Below, one piece after another: positions 35,905 to 44,936 of a DNA stretch of 64,000 nucleotides. The position numbers and the translations under genes are program-made. Position 1 is the first letter of the stretch, and each line of letters opens with the position of its first letter. The notes beneath the pieces were generated by a model. That model did not search any database. It saw only the letters and a program-made list of their open reading frames with translations, and had not been told where the DNA came from. The stretch comes from Anaerohalosphaeraceae bacterium (GTDB taxonomy: Bacteria; Planctomycetota; Phycisphaerae; Sedimentisphaerales; UBA12454): contig JAIORA010000016.1 of assembly GCA_021108375.1 (NCBI GenBank), positions 113,306 to 177,305 of the forward strand, given 5' to 3'.

Positions 35905-37554
35905 ATGAATCATATTTTTCGGCACTCAAATTTCAAAAAAACCATTTGGTTTCTTTTGCCGCTTTTTGCGTTTTACCTCCCAGGCTGCAGTAGCGAAGTA
36001 ACCGAATTTTTTGAAAAGAAGACGATTAAAATTCACTCACAAGATCTTGTCAGGGAAATGGCTCAGGTGCAGGTAATTCCTGATATTAACAATCCTCTGC
36101 CGGAACTTTATATATCACCGCCAGCGATTAAAATTTTTTCTCCTGATGATACAAAACTTTATTACTTCGTAAGGAATAATACCACATCGGCTTTGTCAGG
36201 ATTGATAACTTCGCAGTTGGGTTATGCCGTTAGCACTAATGACGCGACCAATCAGATTATAGTAAAATGTAAAACAGCTCAGAATGCGCAAAATACATTG
36301 GATTTTTTGGATAAAGTTGATGTCCCGCCGATTCAGGTTCGTATAGATTGTCTTATTTCCGAAATGTTTGCCGATGCTACATTAGACTGGGAAACCTCGC
36401 TGGACATTACAAAGCTGTTCGGAATTGGTACCAGCACAACTGCGAATGTCGGGGATACGGTGATGAAGGGCATAACCATGCTTGGCGGTGGAAGTAACAA
36501 GCAGGCTTTTCTTGGTGCATCCAACAGGGCTCCTGCGCGTGGGGATCAGGGCTTACAGATAGGCTATGCTCCTTCCAGCAATTTTGGTGCCTTTATAGAT
36601 ATGCTTGATTCAAGAGGCTATCTCAAAATCGTTATGAATCCAACCCTGCGAACTCTCAACGGAAAAAGGGCCAACATTACTACGATTGACAATGTGCCAA
36701 TTATAGAATTTGTTAAGATTACCGAAGATGGCAAGAGTGTCGAGGTAACCAAATACAAACAGGTTATAGATTCGCTGGAGGTTACACCTTTTGTATATGC
36801 TGATGGTTCCATAGGTCTTACAACCAAGGTTACGATAGGCTCCAAATCTACTCCCGAAGGTGCCACCCAGAACACTATTATTACAAGCAGGACTATCGAG
36901 ATGCAGGAAAACCGTATCATGCCTGGTGATAGTTTGATTGTCGGTGGTATAAGAAAATCTGAAAGTCTTGGTATTACTCGCGGCGTACCGTTCCTTGAAG
37001 ATTTACCTTTGCTTGGCGTTTTGTTTTCCAGCAAGGATCGTGAGGACAGGGTAAAGGAAATACTGTTCATACTGACCCCAAGCATTTCTTCACCTGGCGT
37101 TAATTATGAAACTATGCGGACAAGAATACAGCAAAAGCACGCCAAACCTGAATATAAGCAGGGTTTTGTTGAGAGTATAATCGACCCATTCGATACCAGT
37201 GAATACACTCAGCACATTGAACGCAAAGCTGCTGAGTCTGAAGCCGCCAGGGTAACTGCCGAGCAAAGAACCACTCAGGCAAGATACGAATCTGCAAAAA
37301 TATCCGCTATGGCTCAGACCGAGATGGCCGCTGCCGAAAAGGTAAAGGCAGAAGCTGATAAGGAAAAAGCTCAAGCCGAAATCATAAAAGCCAAAGCCGA
37401 AAAAACGCAGGCCGAAGCTGAAATCGCAAAAGCCCAGGCCAAAAAAGCACAGGCTCAGGCCGAAAAGGCTAAAAAAGAAGCTGCCAAGGCCAAAGCTGAA
37501 GCTGAAAAAGCCAGAAAAGAAGCTGAAATTGAAAAGGCTAAAGTTGCGAATTAA
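35905..37554 (+). CDS. Secretin-domain lipoprotein with charged coiled-coil tail
   Basis: 549 residues from ATG 35905; the frame is open to 35830 but the signal peptide starts here. A lipobox (YLPGC, Cys28) indicates an outer-membrane lipoprotein. The secretin beta domain is shown by VGGIRKSESLGITRGVPFLE then LPLLGVLFSS and by EILFILTPSI. Only a short N-domain precedes it, far less than in GspD or PilQ. From about residue 439 to the end runs an Ala/Lys/Glu-rich coil of repeated AEKAKAEA-type units, like the TolA stalk. It may form a pore of a type II or type IV pilus-like system; the prepilin-like protein at 47 kb is a possible client. Confidence 0.8.
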   Translation: MNHIFRHSNFKKTIWFLLPLFAFYLPGCSSEVTEFFEKKTIKIHSQDLVREMAQVQVIPDINNPLPELYISPPAIKIFSPDDTKLYYFVRNNTTSALSGLITSQLGYAVSTNDATNQIIVKCKTAQNAQNTLDFLDKVDVPPIQVRIDCLISEMFADATLDWETSLDITKLFGIGTSTTANVGDTVMKGITMLGGGSNKQAFLGASNRAPARGDQGLQIGYAPSSNFGAFIDMLDSRGYLKIVMNPTLRTLNGKRANITTIDNVPIIEFVKITEDGKSVEVTKYKQVIDSLEVTPFVYADGSIGLTTKVTIGSKSTPEGATQNTIITSRTIEMQENRIMPGDSLIVGGIRKSESLGITRGVPFLEDLPLLGVLFSSKDREDRVKEILFILTPSISSPGVNYETMRTRIQQKHAKPEYKQGFVESIIDPFDTSEYTQHIERKAAESEAARVTAEQRTTQARYESAKISAMAQTEMAAAEKVKAEADKEKAQAEIIKAKAEKTQAEAEIAKAQAKKAQAQAEKAKKEAAKAKAEAEKARKEAEIEKAKVAN

Positions 37555-37764
37555 GATTTTCCCTGACATCGCCATTAGCCTCTAGGTCTGCTTGGGGGTT
37601 TGTGCTTTCGTGTGGGTTGCCTCCGACCCACTGACTTTGTCATACCCGTGAAAGCGGGTATCCATTTTTTATAAAACAGGTCTCGGCCGCAAGGCCGATT
37701 CCTCAATTCAAAGTTCAAAGTCCAATGTTCAATTTATCCTCTGTTCTCTGTGGCTACTTATTTT
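37555..37764. repeat. Repeat field downstream of the secretin gene
   Basis: R3-like hairpin at 37575-37600, an R4 copy with TACCCGT/GCGGGTA at 37639-37670, the pair CGGCCGCAAGGCCG at about 37684, and an R6 phrase. Confidence 0.65.
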
Positions 37765-38424
37765 TTATTCCTGCTCTATTTCGTGCGGCAAACATTCCAG
37801 CGGACAACCGCTGCATTTCGCTTTAGGCTTGCAAAATTCCTTGCCAGCCCTTACCAGCAATGCGTGATATTCGTTGAAGAGTTTCACATTGCAGGGCAGA
37901 TTATCCTCAAACAGCCGCTGCAATTCCTCGTAGTCGCATTGGTCATCTATTAACCCGTGCCTGTAAGCGATTCTAAATGTGTAGGTGTCGATTACGAAGA
38001 TAGCTTTGCCGAGTCCATACAGCAAAATCGAATCCGCCGTTTCTCGCCCGATTCCGTTTATGCTCAGGAGTTCGACTCGCAGACTTGCGCAATCACTTTT
38101 TTTGAGCTGTTCAATATCTCCACCGAATTCATCAAAGAACCACGCGAGGAAGTTTTTAATTCGTTTGGCTTTGACATTATAGTATCCTGCTGGCCGAATC
38201 AGTTCCGCCAGTCGTTCGATTTCGATAGCGTTAATTGCCGCAAGGCTCATTACAGAAGCCTGTTTCAAATTACCAATCGCCTTTTCCACATTACCCCAGT
38301 TGGTGTTCTGCGTCAGTATCGCCCCGACAATAATTTCATCAACGCTCTCGCCAGGCCACCAGTATTGTTCGCCGAACCGTTTGCTTAGCAGTTCATATAT
38401 TTTATTGATTGTCTCGCTCGTCAT
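37765..38424 (-). CDS. Endonuclease III-like DNA glycosylase (HhH-GPD family)
   Basis: 219 residues from the ATG at 38424. The helix-hairpin-helix is LLSINGIGRETADSILL and the catalytic aspartate lies in FVIDTYTFRI. The lysine that bifunctional EndoIII carries just after the hairpin (GxGRKTA) is glutamate here (GIGRETA), so a monofunctional glycosylase such as the MagIII alkyl-adenine type is more likely. Four C-terminal cysteines follow the pattern C-x5-C-x2-C-x3-C rather than C-x6-C-x2-C-x5-C, so an iron-sulfur cluster is possible but atypical. The frame begins nine bases earlier at a TTG. Confidence 0.85.
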   Translation of the reverse strand: MTSETINKIYELLSKRFGEQYWWPGESVDEIIVGAILTQNTNWGNVEKAIGNLKQASVMSLAAINAIEIERLAELIRPAGYYNVKAKRIKNFLAWFFDEFGGDIEQLKKSDCASLRVELLSINGIGRETADSILLYGLGKAIFVIDTYTFRIAYRHGLIDDQCDYEELQRLFEDNLPCNVKLFNEYHALLVRAGKEFCKPKAKCSGCPLECLPHEIEQE

Positions 38425-38815
38425 ACTCGCCAATTATTCACAATTAATCCACCCGGTCAACCGTCATTTGTTGCCGTTAGCAGCCGAGCCGCGGAAGCGG
38501 CCGGACAATATTGTTGTCATTGCGTATTTTTATATTTTCTATTCTGCCCCCACCGACTCTGTCATTGCGAGGCCTGAAAGGCCGTGGCAATCTCTTATTT
38601 ATGTTCATTCGTATAAATGCCGCTCTGTGAAGTCTCGCTTACGTTGCACGAGTTCGTGGTTAATTTCTTTTGTCATTCCCGCGAAAGTGGGAATCCATTC
38701 TTTTAATCCTTTATATTTTTTCCTCTGTGAACTCGGTGTTCTCTGTGGCTATAAATAATCCGTGTCTAAAATTTATTTGTTTGTTCTTTATCTTTCGATT
38801 AAAATCCTTTCCGTA
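38425..38815. repeat. Gene-free repeat field
   Basis: R2 hairpin at 38482-38505 (GCCGC-GGAA-GCGGC) flanked by GTTAGCAG, an R5 CATTGCGAGGCC unit near 38562, an R4 copy at 38672-38699, and the R6 phrase CTCTGTGAACTCGGTGTTCT near 38725. No terminator for the flanking genes was seen. Confidence 0.7.
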
Positions 38816-39724
38816 ATGACCGATAGAAAGAACAGAAACATCTATACCGAAACAATCGCTGATATTGGCTTGCCGCCGGGCGGCTATTTCGCCAGAACCT
38901 CTCGGCCGATTTACGCCCTCATCTACCTGCTCCCGCTGATGGTAATTTACGAGCTTCTCGTCCTGGCGATAAACCCCCAGCTCCTCAGTTCTCCGGATTC
39001 CGGCATAAGGGGCGGCGTAGTTTCATTCGTCTGGATACAAAACCTTTTTCAATATATAGGTATGGACACTCGCGGTTCCTGGCTGGCCGCTCCTTTAGTT
39101 GTAGTTTTGATACTGCTGACACTTCAGTTTACGTCTCGGCAGAGTTGGAAAATTTGCTGGCCTGATTTTCTCCCGATGATTATCGAGAGCATCGCAATGG
39201 CTTTGCCGCTGATTGTTCTGGCATTGGTTCTGAATCGTCCCGCTCCTCCGCAAACACCTGCTCCGGCTTTTGTGAACGCTTCGATTCCTTACTGCCAAAA
39301 CGTCCAAAGCGATTCCGCTCCTGTTCAATCTCCACAGGCCCCACCCACGTTAAGAAACCCGCTCGTTATGGACATCGTTACAGGCATAGGTGCTGGCATA
39401 TACGAAGAGCTGATTTTCAGACTCATACTCATTAGCGGCCTGATGCTGTTTTTCGAGACCATCATAGGCCTCGACAGAACCAAGGCCGTCATCATTTCGG
39501 TATTGCTTTCAGCGATTTTGTTCAGCCTGCACCATCACATAATTTTTATGAACGGCCACCTCATTAGGAAAGAGGTCTTCACAATTCCCCGCTTTGCTTT
39601 CCGCGCTATTGCGGGAGTTTATTTCGCGGTAATTTACGCTGTTCGCGGTTTCGGCATCGCCGCTGGTACTCACGCTTTTTATGACGTGATAGCAGTACTG
39701 TTAAACGCGATTTTCTTCGATTAA
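38816..39724 (+). CDS. CPBP-family intramembrane metalloprotease
   Basis: 302 residues from ATG 38816 with about seven membrane segments. The three CPBP motifs are present: EExxxR as YEELIFR, FxxxH as LFSLHHH, and HxxxD as GTHAFYD, giving the glutamate/histidine active site. A proline-rich stretch (NRPAPPQTPAPAF) lies in a long loop before the catalytic part. Related enzymes cleave CAAX-like or bacteriocin-maturation substrates; the target here is unknown. The ribosome-binding site is weak. Confidence 0.85.
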   Translation: MTDRKNRNIYTETIADIGLPPGGYFARTSRPIYALIYLLPLMVIYELLVLAINPQLLSSPDSGIRGGVVSFVWIQNLFQYIGMDTRGSWLAAPLVVVLILLTLQFTSRQSWKICWPDFLPMIIESIAMALPLIVLALVLNRPAPPQTPAPAFVNASIPYCQNVQSDSAPVQSPQAPPTLRNPLVMDIVTGIGAGIYEELIFRLILISGLMLFFETIIGLDRTKAVIISVLLSAILFSLHHHIIFMNGHLIRKEVFTIPRFAFRAIAGVYFAVIYAVRGFGIAAGTHAFYDVIAVLLNAIFFD

Positions 39725-39895
39725 GCCTGCTGCACAAGGTTGCATCGAAAAAAATTGCTCACTAAAAGCTCACTTTCAAAAATTCTCTGCAAATGCGCAT
39801 TTTTTTCGCTAATTGTTATTCCAGTCGCTTACTTGATTTGCGGCATAATCGTCCGATAAGCCCATCGAAACGCGTTTTCAGTACTGATAACCAAC

Positions 39896-39924
39896 TTGCT
39901 TTTCACGCCCTTTTTTGCTATACT
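39896..39924 (+). promoter_or_regulatory. Sigma-70-type promoter
   Basis: TTGCTT (39896-39901), 17 bases, TATACT (39919-39924). It would start transcription about 30 bases before the gene at 39960. The preceding 170 bases hold nothing recognised. Confidence 0.5.
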
Positions 39925-39959
39925 GCCTTTATCGATTGAGCTAAAAATTACTTTCTTGA

Positions 39960-40517
39960 ATGGGTCTTTATATGGAACTTCCTGAAACAAATGTTATTGT
40001 CAGCGAATTGACTTTCACCCTGTACCAGCGTCCTTTGCACCCGGAGCTTTTCAACATCCATCGCAAACGCATTATAAAGACTGCCAACTACGAAGCGCAG
40101 ATATGGGTTACCGGCTGCTCTCACGTGGTCAGCGTTTTCGCAGGCGACTTATGCCTTTCGGAACTTATCACTGCTCCCAACCAGATTCTGCCTCGCAGAG
40201 GTCTCGTCGAGCGATTCCGTTTTTCCGGCCAGCGCAGCCACAAGTGTACTCTCGCCAAAGGCCTTAGTTACATAACTGATTTTCAGATTGAGAAAATGAG
40301 CCCGAACCTTTACAAACAGAGCCACGCCGACCTTGAGAAGTTTGCCCGCAACAGGGGCATTTTTGTCAAATATCCTGAGCGTGCTGTCGCCGGACTTGAG
40401 CCGTTCACTTACATTGATTTTGAAGCGCGGAAAGACGAGTTGCACATCCACGCCTTCCACGCATATCCCGACCAGGTTACGATAATAAAAACTCAGTCGC
40501 TTTTCGATTTTCACTAA
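39960..40517 (+). CDS. Soluble protein of unknown function (possibly DUF2617-like)
   Basis: 185 residues with no signal peptide or membrane segment. Mixed beta-rich sequence with DFEARKDELHIHAFHAYPD near the end; I have a weak impression of the DUF2617 group but cannot confirm it. An ATG at 39972 is an alternative start; neither has a clear ribosome-binding site. The gene has its own promoter and terminator, so it is monocistronic. Confidence 0.7.
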   Translation: MGLYMELPETNVIVSELTFTLYQRPLHPELFNIHRKRIIKTANYEAQIWVTGCSHVVSVFAGDLCLSELITAPNQILPRRGLVERFRFSGQRSHKCTLAKGLSYITDFQIEKMSPNLYKQSHADLEKFARNRGIFVKYPERAVAGLEPFTYIDFEARKDELHIHAFHAYPDQVTIIKTQSLFDFH

Positions 40518-40565
40518 GATAGTAAACATTGAGCTAAACACTTCTGTTATTTTCAAATATTAAAG

Positions 40566-40590
40566 AACCCGCTTGAGTGCGGGTTTTTTA
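40566..40590 (+). terminator. Rho-independent terminator
   Basis: AACCCGC, loop TTGAGT, GCGGGTT then T-run; ends the gene at 39960. Confidence 0.85.
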
Positions 40591-40682
40591 GTAGATAGAG
40601 CCTATTCCAAAACCCTTATTTTTGGCATTGGCAATGCCGCGAGTGGTGTTTGTTATGGTTTTTGGAATGAATTATAATATCT

Positions 40683-40886
40683 TCAGCAAGGCTTTACATC
40701 AACAGCTTCAGGCCCTTTTTTACCCTCAGCGGCCTCGAACTCTACTTTTTGCCCATCGCTGAGAGATTTGAATCCGCTGGCTGTAATATTTGAAAAATGT
40801 ACAAACAAATCTTCGCTGCCTTCGTCTGGCGTGATAAAACCGAACCCTTTTTTCTCATTGAACCACTTTACTGTACCTGTACTCAT
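40683..40886 (-). CDS. Cold-shock domain protein
   Basis: 67-residue single cold-shock domain. RNP1 is KGFGFITPD and RNP2 is LFVHFSNI; the start [11 protein letters not shown] is canonical. It binds single-stranded nucleic acid and acts as an RNA chaperone. The C-terminal cysteine is unusual. It has a consensus promoter, a leader of about 105 bases and a hairpin directly before the ribosome-binding site, an arrangement compatible with temperature control of translation, as known for cspA leaders. Confidence 0.93.
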   Translation of the reverse strand: MSTGTVKWFNEKKGFGFITPDEGSEDLFVHFSNITASGFKSLSDGQKVEFEAAEGKKGPEAVDVKPC

Positions 40887-40895
40887 TGTTTCATA

Positions 40896-40920
40896 CTCCC
40901 GGGGCTTTAGGAAAAGCCCC
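40896..40920 (-). promoter_or_regulatory. Hairpin abutting the ribosome-binding site of the cold-shock gene
   Basis: On the minus strand GGGGCTT, loop TTCCT, AAGCCCC (40901-40920) runs straight into GGGAG (40896-40900), nine bases before the ATG. The stem could control access to the ribosome-binding site. Confidence 0.5.
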
Positions 40921-40999
40921 TTACTAAAATCCCCTTTAATTTTTTGAACAGGAGTCCTTGAGACAAAGCTAAGAACTTACTCATTACTATAGTGTGGGA

Positions 41000-41028
41000 A
41001 TTAGAGCAAATAAGACCGCTTCTGTCAA
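41000..41028 (-). promoter_or_regulatory. Sigma-70-type promoter of the cold-shock gene
   Basis: On the minus strand TTGACA (41028-41023), 17 bases, TCTAAT (41005-41000). Confidence 0.65.
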
Positions 41029-41039
41029 GAAAATTATAT

Positions 41040-41446
41040 CTCTTGCCCCATGGATTCATTTAGCCCTTTCATTACTATGAAGGGGTTCGCACAAGATTTT
41101 GTCATTTCGACTGAAGCGCAGCGCAATGGAGAAATCTCAACCCTGACCTTGTCATTCCCGCGAAAGCGGGAATCCATTCTTTTGAATTTTTTAAATCTGT
41201 GTTTATCAGTGTTCATCAGTGGCTAATTTTTTAAAAAAAGTCATCGCTGAAAGGCGATTCCTCAACTCAAAACTAAAGACTCAAGACTCATAACTATTTC
41301 ATTTGTCATTCCCGCGAAAGCGGGAATCCAATTTTCTGTTTTTGTTTTTTAAATAAATTAGTGCAATCCTTCGGCTACGCTCAGGACAAGCCTGTGAAAT
41401 CAGTGTCTAAATAATTCGTGTTCTCTGTGGTAAAATAAACCCGTGC
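41040..41446. repeat. Gene-free repeat field
   Basis: R3 hairpin at 41059-41087 (CCCTTTCAT/ATGAAGGGG), R5 unit at about 41102, R4 copies at 41152-41180 and 41304-41332, the linker ACTCAAAACTAAAGACTCAA (41264-41290) and the R6 phrase at about 41410. The stretch 41263-41335 is the uninterrupted counterpart of the sequence into which R1 copy F is inserted at 60.3 kb. Confidence 0.8.
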
Positions 41447-42028
41447 CTAAAATTCTCTTCCTTTATTAAACGCGTTAAGGTTAATTTCGAGATACTGCGG
41501 TTTGATTGAATCGCTCATCGCTTTTTTCCAGCATTCTTCCGGCAGGTCGAGTTGTTTCGACATCGCCCCTAACAGCACAACGTTTGCCGCCCGGATATTT
41601 CCCAGCTCACTCGCTATTTTAGCGGCGTCGATATATGTCATATTCTCAAATTCTTCTCCCAGTTTCGTTTCGATATCATCGGGGTATTTCGCTTCACCTG
41701 AAGATACCGTAACAGGCACAATCATTTGTTTGTTCACTACCGCCATCCCGTTCGCTCGGAGGTAGTTTGCGAACCGCAACGCTTCTATCTGCTCCAGCGC
41801 AACCAGGACTTCTGCCTGTCCCTTTGCCACCAGCGGGCTGTAAACTTTTTTGCCATATCGGATTTGAGCCAGCACCGACCCACCCCTCTGAGCCATCCCG
41901 TGTACCTCATTTGTTTTCACATCGAACCCTGCCAGCATTGCGCATTTTGCGACAATCTCACTTGCCAGCAGTATCCCCTGTCCGCCAACCCCTGCCAGAA
42001 CCACGCTTATCGTTTTTTCTTTTATCAT
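41447..42028 (-). CDS. iorB: Indolepyruvate ferredoxin oxidoreductase, beta subunit
   Basis: 193-residue gamma-domain subunit of the 2-oxoacid:ferredoxin oxidoreductase family. GVGGQGILLASEI and NEVHGMAQRGGSV are the family signatures. With IorA it converts aryl-pyruvates to aryl-acyl-CoA with ferredoxin as electron acceptor, an oxygen-sensitive reaction of amino-acid fermenters. Its ATG overlaps the iorA stop (ATGA). Confidence 0.92.
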   Translation of the reverse strand: MIKEKTISVVLAGVGGQGILLASEIVAKCAMLAGFDVKTNEVHGMAQRGGSVLAQIRYGKKVYSPLVAKGQAEVLVALEQIEALRFANYLRANGMAVVNKQMIVPVTVSSGEAKYPDDIETKLGEEFENMTYIDAAKIASELGNIRAANVVLLGAMSKQLDLPEECWKKAMSDSIKPQYLEINLNAFNKGREF

Positions 42029-43791
42029 ACTATCGCCTCCCCATCATCGCTTTCGCAGCTAATTGCATCGAATTTACAAACCTGCTCGCACAAGCCGCAG
42101 CCGCTGCAAAGAAGTTTATTTATAACGGGCTTTTCTCCGGAGCCATCGATTGCCGGGCAGCCGAGTTTGAGACACTGCCCGCAATTTTTACAAAGCTCGA
42201 AATCTATCATCCTGAGTTTGCCTACTGGCTTCTTTTCCCTAAGCGGGCAGGTCGCCTTTGAAACTATCAGTGAAGGCTCATCGGCTTCAAGTTCTGCGAG
42301 AATAATCTTTTCGCTTTCCGCCGTCTCGTACGGGTTAATCGTAAATGTTCTTTTGATTCCGCAGGCCTTTGCAACTTCGATAATTGAAATCTCGAAGGTC
42401 TTTTCGTCCATCAAAGTCCGTCCCGTCCCCGGATGGTCCTGATGCCCCGTCATCGCTGTCGTGCGATTATCCACAACGATTATTGTTGAACGGCCTTTGT
42501 TGTAAACAATATCCAGCAGTCCCGTTATGCCGGAATGGAAAAACGTTGAATCTCCAACCATCCCCACAACTTTTTTGGGTTCGCCTGCCTTGTCCAATCC
42601 GTGCGCCATCGAGATGCCGCCGCCCATACATAATATGATGTCCAGCCTCTCAAGCGGCTTAAGCGCTCCAAGACTGTAACAGCCGATGTCGCCTGTAACG
42701 ACAATATCGTGTTTTGTAAGTATGTGAAAAACGCCCCTGTGCGGACACCCCGCACAAAGTACCGGCCGCCTTACCGGCAGTTGCTCCGCGTATTTTGCCT
42801 TTGCAATTGTCGGCACTGTTTTGCCCTGCAATTTTGCTTTGGCCTGCGATAAAATCTCAACACTCAGCTCGCCGATTCCCGGCACAAACTCTCTGCCTGC
42901 ACACGCAATTCCAAGCGACCTGATATGCTCTTCAATAAAATTGTCAAGTTCTTCAACAACCAAAACCTTTTCAACGCTGCCAGCAAACTTCCTGAACAAA
43001 TCGTCCGGAAACGGATACACCATTCCCAATTTAAATACCGACGCTTTCGGCCAGACCTCTTTGACATACTGATATGAAATCGAGCTGGTTATTATTCCGA
43101 GCTTCTTATCCTGCATCTCGATTTTATTTATAGGCGTGCAGTTTGCCTCTTTTGTCAACTCCCCAAGCCGTTCTTCAAGTTTGACTCGCATCTGCCTTGC
43201 ATACCCCGGAACCGTTATGAATCTGGCAGGGTTTTTCTCAAAGCCGATATTTTTTTTGCTATCAACTCTGTCGGCTGTTTCGACAATGCTGCGCGAATGA
43301 CTAATCCTTGTCGCCAGCCTCAGCATTACAGGGGTCTTATATTTTTCCGAAACTTCAATCGCTTTAGCTAAGAATCCCTTTGCTTCTGCGCTGTCGGATG
43401 GTTCGAACATCGGGATTTTTGCCAGACGCGCATAATGCCTGCTGTCCTGTTCGTTTTGGGATGAGTGCATTCCGGGGTCATCGGCAACGCAGACGACGAA
43501 ACCGCCTTCGGCTCCGATATATCCAAGAGTTACAAGCGGGTCAGCGGCAACGTTCATACCGACGTGCTTCATCGTTACAATCGCTCTCGCCCCTGCACAA
43601 GCCGCCGCCGCAGCCGCCTCAAACGCAACCTTTTCGTTTGGCGACCACTCGCAGTAGATATCTGATTTATATTTTACAACATTTTCGAGTATTTCCGTTG
43701 AGGGTGTACCCGGATAGCCTGATGCAAAAACGACACCGGCCTCATAAGCTCCGCGGGCTATCGCTTCATTGCCGGACATTATTTGTGCCAA
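42025..43791 (-). CDS. iorA: Indolepyruvate ferredoxin oxidoreductase, alpha subunit
   Basis: About 588 residues. The thiamine-diphosphate domain has GDIGCYSLG and GDSTFFHSGITGLLDIVYN with the VDNRTTAMTGHQ tail. Two [4Fe-4S] motifs close the protein: CKNCGQCLKLGCP and CSGCGLCEQVC. The frame is open to 43866, but the extra part is encoded by an R2 repeat (43829-43852). I chose TTG 43791, five bases after a GGAGGA site, giving MAQIMSGNEAIARG, which matches the usual N-terminus; ATG 43779 is the alternative. It is followed by iorB with a four-base overlap. Confidence 0.92.
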   Translation of the reverse strand: MAQIMSGNEAIARGAYEAGVVFASGYPGTPSTEILENVVKYKSDIYCEWSPNEKVAFEAAAAAACAGARAIVTMKHVGMNVAADPLVTLGYIGAEGGFVVCVADDPGMHSSQNEQDSRHYARLAKIPMFEPSDSAEAKGFLAKAIEVSEKYKTPVMLRLATRISHSRSIVETADRVDSKKNIGFEKNPARFITVPGYARQMRVKLEERLGELTKEANCTPINKIEMQDKKLGIITSSISYQYVKEVWPKASVFKLGMVYPFPDDLFRKFAGSVEKVLVVEELDNFIEEHIRSLGIACAGREFVPGIGELSVEILSQAKAKLQGKTVPTIAKAKYAEQLPVRRPVLCAGCPHRGVFHILTKHDIVVTGDIGCYSLGALKPLERLDIILCMGGGISMAHGLDKAGEPKKVVGMVGDSTFFHSGITGLLDIVYNKGRSTIIVVDNRTTAMTGHQDHPGTGRTLMDEKTFEISIIEVAKACGIKRTFTINPYETAESEKIILAELEADEPSLIVSKATCPLREKKPVGKLRMIDFELCKNCGQCLKLGCPAIDGSGEKPVINKLLCSGCGLCEQVCKFDAISCESDDGEAIV

Positions 43792-43828
43792 AATCTTCCT
43801 CCGCCAAAATTTTTTCCTCTGCGTTCTA

Positions 43829-43852
43829 TCCGGCCGCTTCCGCGGCTCGGCT
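43829..43852 (-). repeat. R2 hairpin upstream of iorA
   Basis: TCCGGCCGCTTCCGCGGCTC then GGCT, the R2 unit (GCCGC/GCGGC) in reverse. A reading frame in phase with iorA crosses it. It is followed by AATCCGCGAAATCCGCGG, an R6-like phrase, near 43880. Confidence 0.75.
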
Positions 43853-43932
43853 TCTATGAAAAACAAAAAAATCGGTGTAATCCGCGAAATCCGCGGTTAA
43901 AACAATCTGCATAAATCCGTATCTGAAAACCC

Positions 43933-44883
43933 CTAAAACACCTTAATCTGAATACCATCTTTGCTGGTCTTTTCAAATGTCTTTTTCATTTTTTCTATTG
44001 ACAGTTGCAACTCCTCGGAGCTGTCCAGCAGATTCTCATACAGCCGGTCATCGTTGAGCAGTTTGCTGACAGTACCCTGGCCGTTATTGATTTTGAACAG
44101 TACTCGCTTCAATTCTATCAGTGCCTCGGAGAGGTCCTGGCCGGTATTGATTACCGTTTCTGAAACATCGCTGATTTTCGCGTTTGCGGTTTTCATAGTC
44201 TCGTTGCCGGCTGCGGAAAATTCGCGTATTTGTTTAAGCGTTTCAATTGATTCTTCCGTTGCGACTGAGAGATTAGCGAGAATATCTTTGAGGTTATCGC
44301 GGTTTGCCTCATCGCCTATCACGGTGTTAACGTTATCTATCAGCAGTGTTACCTTTTCGACCACCAGATTCATTTTATCCTGAATATCTGCTGGCAAAAA
44401 TTCATTACCGCTGCTGTTATAGCCTTGAAGCTCCATCCCCGCCTGCAAAAATCGGGGTTCGAGTTTATCAAATTCCTCGGCCCTCATAGGCTTGGTTTTG
44501 AGTTCTACATAGCTGCTGCCGAGTCCTCGCCGAATGAGTTCCACCCTCGTGTTTGACGGGATATTTTTGTAGTCGTTATCTATCGCTATTGTAACCATAA
44601 CCTGATGCGAAAACAGTCCGTTTTTTTCATTTTTGTAAAGCATCGGTGCAGAGACGTGCGTAACTCTTCCGATATGGTAGCCGCAGTATTGGACAGGCGT
44701 ATTCTCCTGAACACCCGGAGCCGAGGGGAACCGTACATTTACCGGAAACGAGGTCAACTTTGCGATACTTACCGGCATTTCACCGAAGATGAATATGAGG
44801 TAGATGAAAACCACAATACCGACGACCACAAAGCCCCCGACAATCATATTTCGGCGTTGTTGTATGCTATCATAATCACTCAT
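43933..44883 (-). CDS. MCE/MlaD-family lipid-transport protein
   Basis: 316 residues. One membrane segment at about 13-34 (MIVGGFVVVGIVVFIYLIFI) is followed by a single MCE domain (VNVRFPSAPGVQENTPVQYC ... IGRV) and a long helical C-terminal part rich in Ser/Thr/Glu heptads. Such proteins form periplasmic rings or tubes carrying phospholipids between membranes with an ABC transporter. No mlaE or mlaF gene is adjacent, so the partner lies elsewhere. The ribosome-binding site AAGGGA is good. Confidence 0.88.
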   Translation of the reverse strand: MSDYDSIQQRRNMIVGGFVVVGIVVFIYLIFIFGEMPVSIAKLTSFPVNVRFPSAPGVQENTPVQYCGYHIGRVTHVSAPMLYKNEKNGLFSHQVMVTIAIDNDYKNIPSNTRVELIRRGLGSSYVELKTKPMRAEEFDKLEPRFLQAGMELQGYNSSGNEFLPADIQDKMNLVVEKVTLLIDNVNTVIGDEANRDNLKDILANLSVATEESIETLKQIREFSAAGNETMKTANAKISDVSETVINTGQDLSEALIELKRVLFKINNGQGTVSKLLNDDRLYENLLDSSEELQLSIEKMKKTFEKTSKDGIQIKVF

Positions 44884-44936
44884 AGTCTAATCCCTTAATA
44901 GCCCGAAAGTCGTTTTGAAATAGATTCTAAAATCTC

